Assembly: GCA_965370315.1 (NCBI GenBank)
Contig: CBDUTO010000124.1
Location: forward strand, 1-12,874
DNA: 12,874 bases
Source: 1-14-2-50-31-20 sp965370315
Lineage (GTDB): Bacteria > Bacteroidota > Ignavibacteria > Ignavibacteriales > Melioribacteraceae
Direction: 5' to 3'
In this document: positions 1-6,159 of the stretch, piece after piece
Position numbering within the stretch: the first letter of the stretch is position 1
Layout: the number at the start of each line of letters is the position of its first letter
Translations under genes and position numbers: made by a program
Notes under the pieces: model-generated
Databases searched by the model: none
The model's input: the letters and a program-made list of their open reading frames with translations, nothing else
Told to the model about the DNA's origin: nothing

Positions 1-129
1 TTAGATATCTCTGAATATGTGCCTTCAAACTTGAGGTAGTTGTACTTCTTATAAAGGTTTACACTATTTGTGGAGTGAGAGCTTAAGGGCAAGCATTTTA
101 AATTTGTTCTCAATTTAGGTGCTAATTAA

Positions 130-813
130 AACTGAGGCGGTTGAAGTTATCGCTTTGAGAAACCTCGACCTTATATTTTTGTTATTGATATTATTGGGGA
201 ACCGGATTTGATGTACTATAACAAATTGACTATAAAAAGTTTAAAGTAGTTTTTATTACTGCTTTTCAAGAACACGCGATTCGTGCTATTAAGTTTAGTA
301 CTTGTTTTTATATTAAAACCGTTCAAAACTTCTGAACTAAAACAAACTATTAATAAACTTATTAATTAAAAAATTGATAAAAATTACGCCCTTAAATTTG
401 ATGCGATATTTTCTAATTTTAATAGTGCATTTCCAGAGCTAAAAAAAATGTACTAGTAACTGCAGAAAAAATTCATGTGGCTAATGTCAAAGATATACTT
501 TTTTGTGCTTAAGATAATAATTATACAATCTTTTTCTTGAACACCGGCAGTAGCATTTTGGTTTCGGAACCAATAAAAAAATATGATAGATTATTTGTTG
601 GTCATGGTTTTATGGGTGTTCACCAATCCTATCTTGTAAACCTCAATTATATTCATCATTTTGATAAGTATGATGGCGGCATGTTAATTTATGACCAATG
701 GTAAAAAAAATCCAGTCTCCAGTCGACAAAAAGCATCCCTTTTAAATACTTCGATTCACTTGAACATGAAGATAGTAACTAATACTCGGCAATTGTTTAC
801 ATATCCTAATTAG
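130..813 (+). pseudogene. Degraded LytTR-family response regulator
   Basis: Reading across frames reconstructs a LytR/AlgR-type two-component response regulator. A receiver fragment with an IDI core (candidate phosphoacceptor Asp) lies near 170-195. The segment at 246-317 reads VVFITAFQEHAIRAIKF and ends in YIK, giving the conserved Thr and Lys; KPFKTSELKQTINKLIN follows from 316. A LytTR DNA-binding domain spans about 456-740 (VKDILF, DNNYTIFF, VHQSYLVNLNYI, then PVSSRQKASLL). Lesions are a frame change near 235-246, an extra A in the A-run at 315-318, TAA at 367-369, a frame change near 450-456, TAA at 510-512 and a frame change near 699-703. The last frame ends at a TAG at 811-813. An intact gene of this family is about 230-250 aa, so the original start was probably somewhat left of 130, where I cannot follow it. 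The product must be non-functional unless the read is badly wrong. Confidence 0.8.
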
Positions 814-901
814 TTAATTGCGAATTCTCATCATTTCAATATATGTTTAGATTTAAATTTAGTTTCCCACATTCATTTAATCAATAATAAATGAGAAAAA
901 T

Positions 902-1391
902 ATGAAAACTTTAAAGACTGCAACAATATTATTTTACGGATATAAGCCGAAGTTGGTGGTGGACTTGCTTATGGTACCGAAATAAGCACTGTCGGGTTTT
1001 ATGGCGGAGGAGTGTATCAATTTTCTGAAAAAATTGAAGGAGCTAGTTTCTTTACTTACTTCTTGGAAAAAGATAATATCTCTTGCTATGCTTTAGACTT
1101 CGACGCTCACTATATATTTAGCTCTAAAATAGTTTAGAACTTTATGGTTTAGCTGGACTTAATGCTACATTCTGGAGTTTCAAACTTGATATAGAAACTT
1201 ATGAAGGATTTGGTGGATACTCCATACCTGCATCAACCTTTGAATCTAGTGGCTCATAAATTGGTTTGAATATTGGTGCTGACATTAGAAAAAGCATAAG
1301 TACAAAAGTTGATTTGATGGGTGATAATAAATACACGATAGGTGGTGAAGAATACTTAAATGTTAAAGTTGGTGTTCTCTTCGGAATCTAA
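902..1391 (+). pseudogene. Degraded outer-membrane beta-barrel protein
   Basis: An ATG at 902 starts a signal-peptide-like MKTLKTATILF. The reading then shifts frame near 930-949 and continues as EVGGGLAYGTEISTVGFYGG and further alternating aromatic/polar strands. It shifts again near 1131-1137, where a TAG closes one frame and LELYGLAGLNATFW continues in another. It crosses a TAA at 1257-1259 and ends with VKVGVLFGI and TAA at 1389-1391. The glycine/aromatic alternation and hydrophobic last strand fit a small (about 160-aa) outer-membrane barrel of the kind common in Bacteroidota-like bacteria. Three lesions in about 490 bases make it a pseudogene. It follows the broken response regulator directly, so both lie in one decaying stretch. 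The barrel class is inferred from strand pattern only. Confidence 0.72.
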
Positions 1392-1545
1392 ATCTAGGAA
1401 GATTTATTACATCTAACTTACAGAAGAAGTATGCAGTTTATAGCAATTCTAAATTAGACAAGAGCTATAGAAGCAAATAATCTGATATTTGAAATTAAAA
1501 ATGCTAATTGAAACGAGACAATTTTTCATAAAAAAAAGGAAGAAA

Positions 1546-2259
1546 ATGAAACTATTAAAAACTATCGTGAAAACAAATTATTTTGTAATTATTACATTGG
1601 CTCTTCTACTTGTATCGTGCGGATCAATAAAAAACTCAATACAAAGCTCAATTGAAGACTCAGTAGGAATTACATCAAAAAAATCGACAAAAAAATCTGT
1701 TACCACTACTACTAAGGAAGAAAAAAAGTTTCTTGAGGTTGAAAAATTTGGGGTCACATTTTCCAAAATTGAAAACTATAAAAAATTTAAGGTTATATAT
1801 TTACCCTATTCAGGTAAAGGATTTCGAAAAAATCAGGATGTGGATATTGACCGCAATCGTACTGATAATGATATGTTTGTTCCAGGAGTAAGATATAATG
1901 GTCAGCATTTTTCTAAAATGACCAGCATATCTAATTTTGAAGGTAACCTTGATGAACAATATAAAAAATACAACAACAAGTACACACCAATACCTGAACG
2001 CTATAAAGAATTTTCAGAAGAACTATTTACAAAAGCAACAATTGGTGATTATGAAGTAGGCAAGTTTTCTATAATGTACAAAATAAAAGCTGATTCTGAA
2101 ACAAATTTTTGGACTTATGGCTATCTAATTATGCATGATAACAAAGCAGCAGTATTTGAGGTTTCTGAGTTACAGATTTCTCTAGAAGAAATGGAAACAG
2201 AGAAAAAAATACTTGACGAAGTTTTTCAATACATGATTGAAACGGTAAAATTTAAATAA
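1546..2259 (+). CDS. Putative lipoprotein of unknown function
   Basis: This encodes a 237-aa exported lipoprotein. The N-terminus has Lys residues, a hydrophobic stretch (about 12-22) and the lipobox LVSC with the lipidated Cys at 25. A Ser/Lys/Thr-rich low-complexity linker (about 27-57) follows, then a mixed alpha/beta domain to the end that I do not recognise. An upstream in-frame ATG at 1489 would add 19 residues before the signal peptide. I prefer 1546 because an AAGGAAG ribosome-binding site lies just before it and the signal peptide then sits at the N-terminus. The last ~15 codons have a second, isolated copy at 5386-5430, showing that a paralog once existed downstream. The next gene starts 40 bases after the stop in the same direction, so co-transcription is likely. 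Function unknown; probably anchored in the outer or inner membrane. Confidence 0.85.
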   Translation: MKLLKTIVKTNYFVIITLALLLVSCGSIKNSIQSSIEDSVGITSKKSTKKSVTTTTKEEKKFLEVEKFGVTFSKIENYKKFKVIYLPYSGKGFRKNQDVDIDRNRTDNDMFVPGVRYNGQHFSKMTSISNFEGNLDEQYKKYNNKYTPIPERYKEFSEELFTKATIGDYEVGKFSIMYKIKADSETNFWTYGYLIMHDNKAAVFEVSELQISLEEMETEKKILDEVFQYMIETVKFK

Positions 2260-2299
2260 AGAAGTTTACCATATTTAAAGTAAATATAAGAGGAAAATA

Positions 2300-2989
2300 A
2301 TGTTAAATATTAAAAAAATTGCAAGTATAAGTTTTTTTTTAGTTCTTTTTACAGTAAGTGTTCACGCACAAAAATATCAAAAATATTATCAGGAATCAGG
2401 CAAACTGGTACAAAAAATAGAGGGTAATTCATCAGGAACGCTAATTACCTACTGGGACTATTTTGGATATAAAGAAGTTAAAATTGAAAAAACAGTAACT
2501 AAAATATTTGGTATATCAACCGAAACAAATAAAACGACCTTAACGATTGGTTCCGTTATATACGAATGGGAAGAAAATGAAAATATAGTAACAAAAATGA
2601 CCAGTGATATTGCTGCAACTTGGGAAAAGGAGAATTACACAGCCAAACAAGTTGAAAATATGAGTATTGCCACCCTGAAACAACTTGGTTACAAAAAAAC
2701 AGGAACAGAAGTTCTTTTAGGTAAAACATGTGATGTTTGGGAAGGTATTGGAAAATCATGGGCATGGAAGAATTTAAGCTTAAAAGCAGTTGTAACTGTA
2801 ATGGGCATTACTATTAATTACGAGCCTGTTAGTTTAAGTCTTACCGAAGATGTTCCCTTTACTTTATTCGAACTACCAAAAGGAAAGAAAGTAGTTAACA
2901 TCGAAAACCAAATTCCAGATGATGGAAGCGAAGAGTCAGAAAATGCTAAAAATTTGTTAAAAGGGCTTTTTAATAGTGGTGGTGATTAA
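2300..2989 (+). CDS. Secreted protein, possible DUF4412-like
   Basis: The 229-aa product starts with a Sec signal peptide (MLNIKKIASISFFLVLFTVS, cleavage probably after VHA). An AGAGGA ribosome-binding site precedes the ATG. The mature part is rich in beta-strand pattern. A central segment (about 130-150) reads GYKKTGTEVLLGKTCDVWEG, and a late FELPKGKKV (about 193-201) follows. This order of a Gly-Lys-x-Cys motif after a Tyr/Gly strand and a late Phe-x-Leu-Pro resembles DUF4412-type periplasmic proteins of Bacteroidota, which I recall as having a LolA-like or lipoprotein-carrier-like shape. That assignment is tentative. The C-terminus (about 205-229) is acidic and polar, without a sorting tail. 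It is the second gene of a same-strand run of exported proteins. Confidence 0.82.
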   Translation: MLNIKKIASISFFLVLFTVSVHAQKYQKYYQESGKLVQKIEGNSSGTLITYWDYFGYKEVKIEKTVTKIFGISTETNKTTLTIGSVIYEWEENENIVTKMTSDIAATWEKENYTAKQVENMSIATLKQLGYKKTGTEVLLGKTCDVWEGIGKSWAWKNLSLKAVVTVMGITINYEPVSLSLTEDVPFTLFELPKGKKVVNIENQIPDDGSEESENAKNLLKGLFNSGGD

Positions 2990-3034
2990 TTGTGGTTAAA
3001 TGAACAAAATAAAATTTGAAACAATTAAATATTA

Positions 3035-3178
3035 TCAATTAGAAAGCTTTGCATAACCCCACAAAGGCTGTCATTCCGTGATGTTTCTACACGGAATCTA
3101 TGTCTATTAGAGAGATTTCCGCTAAGAACATGCGGAAATGACAACGGTTTTTAGATTATGCAAAGGTTTCAATTAGAA
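3035..3178. mobile_element. MITE-like palindromic element with flanking direct repeats
   Basis: The 10-base sequence TCAATTAGAA occurs at 3035-3044 and again at 3169-3178. Between them is a 124-base element (3045-3168) with near-terminal inverted repeats: CTTTGCATAA at 3047-3056 and its exact complement TTATGCAAAG at 3156-3165. Extending to AAAGCTTTGCATAA against TTATGCAAAGGTTT gives 13 of 14 matches. Inside is a second palindrome, 3069-3143, beginning TGTCATTCCG and ending CGGAAATGACA. It holds two perfect 7-bp hairpins with 9-base loops (3074-3096 and 3116-3138). There is no coding capacity. The layout fits a non-autonomous MITE or REP-like element with a possible target duplication, in the gap between two genes. 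Direct repeats by chance in AT-rich DNA cannot be excluded. Confidence 0.65.
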
Positions 3179-3228
3179 CAAGAATAAATTTTTGACACAA
3201 AACAATACACACAAAAATGGAAATTATT

Positions 3229-3780
3229 ATGAAAAACAGAAAAATAATTAAGAACATAACATTGCTATCAATGTTATTATTTTTAACAAGTATTAGTTTT
3301 GCTCAAAGTGAAACAGAATCTAAAAAAGTTGCTCAAAACTTTGAAAGTGAAAATGAATTAGCAAAGGTAGTTTTTAAAACTATCCAAAATGGCGATTCAG
3401 ATGCATTTTTAACCTATTGTGCCACCGAAGATAGAATGAAAAAGTTGATAAATGGTATGGGTGTAAGTACACCAATGGAAAAAGAGATAAAGCAAGAGCT
3501 AAAAGAAGAAAAAGCAGAAAATTTCATAAATGGGGCAATAATGGGTTTTAATTCTGTGTTAGAAGAAGCAAAAAGAGATAGTATTAATATGAAAAATGGC
3601 GAGTTTCCTGAACTTGTATTTAATGAAATAAGATTTGAAATAACTAACCTAAAATGTAGTAAAATAAAATTTAAAATCTCCTTTGGTAAAAAAAGTTATG
3701 TCATTCGTTTAGACATATTTAAAACGAATGACGATATATTTATATATGACTTAAAATATAATACAGATGGAATTATGTAA
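3229..3780 (+). CDS. Secreted protein of unknown function
   Basis: This encodes a 183-aa exported protein with a signal peptide MKNRKIIKNITLLSMLLFLT ending ISFAQ (cleavage probably after FA). The ATG at 3217 would add MEII. I choose 3229 because the next gene begins with an aligned ATG at the same point of an almost identical signal-peptide segment, and because GGA lies at a normal distance before it. The mature part is alpha/beta: an N-terminal helix-like stretch (ENELAKVVFKTIQNGDSDAF) and late beta-strands (KIKFKISF, SYVIRLDIF, DDIFIYDLKYN). This helix-then-sheet order with a small-cone look recalls NTF2/SnoaL-like or DUF4878-like secreted proteins, but I see no decisive motif. No lipobox. 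The next gene starts 50 bases after the stop. Confidence 0.85.
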   Translation: MKNRKIIKNITLLSMLLFLTSISFAQSETESKKVAQNFESENELAKVVFKTIQNGDSDAFLTYCATEDRMKKLINGMGVSTPMEKEIKQELKEEKAENFINGAIMGFNSVLEEAKRDSINMKNGEFPELVFNEIRFEITNLKCSKIKFKISFGKKSYVIRLDIFKTNDDIFIYDLKYNTDGIM

Positions 3781-3909
3781 TTTTAGTTAAAAGTTTGTTG
3801 AAATTATTTAGATAATAAATAGGGATTATAATGGAAAATAGAAACCTAATTAAGAGCATAACATTGCTATCAATATTTTTGTTTTTAACAAGTATTAGTT
3901 TTGCTCAAA
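3229..3909 (+). repeat. Near-identical signal-peptide segment in two adjacent genes
   Basis: The first 79 bases of the gene starting at 3229 (3229-3307) and of the gene starting at 3831 (3831-3909) match at about 71 positions with no gap. Both encode a signal peptide ending TSISFAQ. The mature proteins that follow show no clear similarity and differ in length (183 against 489 aa). The span given covers both copies and the sequence between them. This is seen directly in the sequence. Confidence 0.85.
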
Positions 3910-5300
3910 ACAATGTAGAGCAAACAAAAATCAATGATTATTTAGAAAGCACTGTAAAATACTCTAATAAACTAATGGTTAACAGTACATCGCAAAAAGT
4001 ATTAGCATCAGATATTATCGAAAGCGAATTAATATTTTATACTGATGATAATGGGTATTGTACAATCCAAGAGCAATACTTTATAAAATCTGGGAATAAA
4101 CTTACAGCTTTTAGGTATAAAAGCGATATGCTGGCATCAAGTGAGTTTATAGAAAGTATAAAATCTAAAAAGTTTAAATTAAATACCGAAGAAGATGGTG
4201 TAGCCTTTCAAACGATATTAACATTAATGGATAATGAACTAGGCTTAGGTTTCTTTAAAGAAGATAATATTTGGTACTTTATTAGATCTAAATTTTTTGA
4301 TGATATTAAGGCTTATGTAATTACCACAGATAAGAAAGGTCAAATATCTATGGTGGTTTACGAAAATGAATTAAAAAAGGAATTGCCTGAAATACTTCTA
4401 AAATCAAGAGAAATAATACGGAATACGAATTCCGAAAAGGCTATTGTTTCTAAAAAGGATAGTGCTTTTATGCATCGCTATATACTTGATAGGGCTAATT
4501 ATACTTTTGAAGAATCGCCGCTTAATTTTTATTCTGTAAATAAGATATCTTCTATTTTGATAAATAAATGTGCATTAGAGATTACAGAAAAATATGAAGA
4601 CGAGAGTACTTCTACCTCTCGTCATTCTTTTATGCTTGTTTCCAATAATAATGAGTATATAAAACAATCTTCGGTTAATAAACTTCTCGAAATGCCATTA
4701 TTCTTAAAAAGTTTACAAAAAAAATATACGATAAAAACTAAAGAAGATGCTAGATTATTCCAATATGTATTAGACGACCTAGCACCAGTTAGCAGATCAG
4801 ATATTGAACTAAAAACTTTTTATAAAAAGGACAATATGTGGTTTTTTGTTAGAGAAAAATCTTTTGACGATTTAAAAGGATATATACTAATCTTAGATGA
4901 TAAAAATAAGGTCTCTTATATGGAGTATACCACCATTTCCGAAAAAAGTATTATCCGCATAAAAATGAAAGACCCAAATTATAAAGTAGATTATAAATTT
5001 AAACTGGTAAAACCAACTACAAATAAAATTACAGTTAAACAAGGCGAAGGATTAAGTGTAGAAATCAGTTTTGATGCCGATATGGTAAATGCAAAAGGTT
5101 GTTGGATAATGACACGCTTTGATGGACGTGATAATGGAATGTACGCAAGCACAACTATGGAATCGCCTTTTACAGATGGAATACCTGCAGGGGCTTTAGA
5201 AAACCAATATCACACTGTAGAATATTTTTTACTTAAAAACGGAGGAACAGATATTGAAAATGCTTTAGGTGTAATAAAAATTGAAATTACAGTTGAATAA
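3831..5300 (+). CDS. Secreted protein with an internal domain duplication
   Basis: The 489-aa product has a signal peptide (MENRNLIKSITLLSIFLFLT, cleavage after ISFA) and an AGGGA ribosome-binding site. Two repeats are visible. Unit 1 (about 62-180) carries FFKEDNIWYFIRSKFFDDIK followed by AYVITTDKKG. Unit 2 (about 245-368) carries FYKKDNMWFFVREKSFDDLK followed by GYILILDDKN. Each is preceded by a KFKLNTEEDG / KYTIKTKEDA segment that also aligns. A separate C-terminal part (about 385-489) looks like a beta-sandwich (KITVKQGEGLSVEISF and later strands). I do not recognise the family. Bases 5281-5291 and 5301-5311 repeat TTGAAATTACA across the stop codon, a small tandem duplication of the 3' end. 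The protein is probably periplasmic or surface-exposed. Its signal peptide is shared with its left neighbour only. Confidence 0.87.
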   Translation: MENRNLIKSITLLSIFLFLTSISFAQNNVEQTKINDYLESTVKYSNKLMVNSTSQKVLASDIIESELIFYTDDNGYCTIQEQYFIKSGNKLTAFRYKSDMLASSEFIESIKSKKFKLNTEEDGVAFQTILTLMDNELGLGFFKEDNIWYFIRSKFFDDIKAYVITTDKKGQISMVVYENELKKELPEILLKSREIIRNTNSEKAIVSKKDSAFMHRYILDRANYTFEESPLNFYSVNKISSILINKCALEITEKYEDESTSTSRHSFMLVSNNNEYIKQSSVNKLLEMPLFLKSLQKKYTIKTKEDARLFQYVLDDLAPVSRSDIELKTFYKKDNMWFFVREKSFDDLKGYILILDDKNKVSYMEYTTISEKSIIRIKMKDPNYKVDYKFKLVKPTTNKITVKQGEGLSVEISFDADMVNAKGCWIMTRFDGRDNGMYASTTMESPFTDGIPAGALENQYHTVEYFLLKNGGTDIENALGVIKIEITVE

Positions 5301-5338
5301 TTGAAATTACATTGGCTAATAAACTATATTTCTGCTGA

Positions 5339-5353
5339 AAGACTTCCAGTCTT
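5339..5353 (+). terminator. Small hairpin downstream of the 489-aa gene
   Basis: AAGACT at 5339-5344 pairs perfectly with AGTCTT at 5348-5353 around a 3-base loop. No T-run follows directly; the next bases are C/T mixed. It could be a weak terminator or processing site, or chance. Confidence 0.25.
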
Positions 5354-5385
5354 CTTCCTCAATAATTGAAAGCAGCTAATAAATA

Positions 5386-5430
5386 GATGAAGTTTTTCAA
5401 TACATGATTAAAACAGTTAAATATAATAAA
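5386..5430 (+). pseudogene. 3' remnant of a lost paralog of the 1546-2259 lipoprotein gene
   Basis: These 45 bases match the last 45 bases of the lipoprotein gene at 2215-2259. The first 25 or so positions differ at one base only, and the rest drifts. In translation the remnant reads DEVFQYMIKTVKYN against DEVFQYMIETVKFK. The bases just before it do not extend the match in any obvious way. I read it as the tail of a deleted duplicate. It lies immediately before the ribosome-binding site of the gene at 5441, so that gene now uses whatever leader the deletion left. Confidence 0.7.
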
Positions 5431-5440
5431 CGAGGCAAAA

Positions 5441-6103
5441 ATGATAAAATTGATAATTCTTACGTTAGGCATAGCATTTTGTAGTTATGCCCAATCTTAC
5501 GATAGCAAAGAAAATATTGAAAATGCAATAAATAATATTTCGGCAAAACCTTCTAGCTTTGTTAATAATAATCTACTTTTAATTATTCATCCATTAATAA
5601 AAGACCGTGAAATAGAATTTGAAATAAAAGCCGATTTAAATTGGAATGGTGATTCGTGTATTGCCGTTTATACTTCGTATAAACAACTAAAAGGGAAAAC
5701 CGCAAAAAACAAAATAGAAGAGGGTATGAGTTATCCATACAATTTCCCACTTTTTAAAATAAAACAATTGTTATCGGAAAATAAATTTACCGGATGGGTG
5801 TATAGTGATTCTCTTAAACTTAATGAAGGCATTTTTAACGGATACAAAAGCAAAATAACTGAAAATGGAATGGAAAAAAACTTTGAAGTTTTGCTTCGTA
5901 ATAATCGTTTGTATGCTATTTCAAAAAGTTTTGATACAAAAGGTATATCACATGCTGAAAACACAAAAGAATCAGCTAATGTTTTGTTTTTTGATGGAAA
6001 AGGAAAAAATCTTCGTCTCGCAAAAGTATATACATTTATCGCATCTAAGAAAAATAGTGTTCCAACTATAAATAAAAAGACAACAACATATTTATACAAA
6101 TAA
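5441..6103 (+). CDS. Secreted protein of unknown function
   Basis: The 220-aa product opens with a short signal peptide MIKLIILTLGIAFCSYAQS (cleavage probably after SYA). A Cys at 14 lies within the hydrophobic core, but the AFC/SYA context is not a good lipobox. The leader AACGAGGCAAAA before the ATG closely resembles AACGAGGAAAAA before the lipoprotein gene at 8717. The mature part is alpha/beta with Lys-rich strands and a basic C-terminus (SKKNSVPTINKKTTTYLYK). It shares a general style with its neighbours but no motif I can name. It starts right after the remnant at 5386-5430, so it may have been moved to this position or exposed there by a deletion. The next gene starts 56 bases downstream on the same strand. 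Confidence 0.82.
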   Translation: MIKLIILTLGIAFCSYAQSYDSKENIENAINNISAKPSSFVNNNLLLIIHPLIKDREIEFEIKADLNWNGDSCIAVYTSYKQLKGKTAKNKIEEGMSYPYNFPLFKIKQLLSENKFTGWVYSDSLKLNEGIFNGYKSKITENGMEKNFEVLLRNNRLYAISKSFDTKGISHAENTKESANVLFFDGKGKNLRLAKVYTFIASKKNSVPTINKKTTTYLYK

Positions 6104-6159
6104 AAAACAAAGAAACAACAACAAATAAATAAAATCTAAAAAAAAATCTCGGAGGAAGT

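Noticed and set aside
1..130. Possible histidine-kinase remnant before the broken response regulator
   Set aside because: A few hydrophobic words could be forced into a LytS-like pattern, but no motif was convincing in any frame.
130..1391. Stop-codon reassignment (TAA/TAG read as Gln) to rescue the broken genes
   Set aside because: Some stops would be rescued, but several true frame shifts remain, and downstream genes use TAA and TAG as normal ends.
3181..3216. TTGACA-like promoter before the 3229 gene
   Set aside because: A TTGACA word is present, but no convincing second element is at a proper distance, and this group often uses other promoter patterns.
5731..6099. Minus-strand open frame of 122 codons
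   Set aside because: Antisense to the secreted protein at 5441-6103; hydrophobic only as the mirror of Lys-rich codons; no ribosome-binding site.
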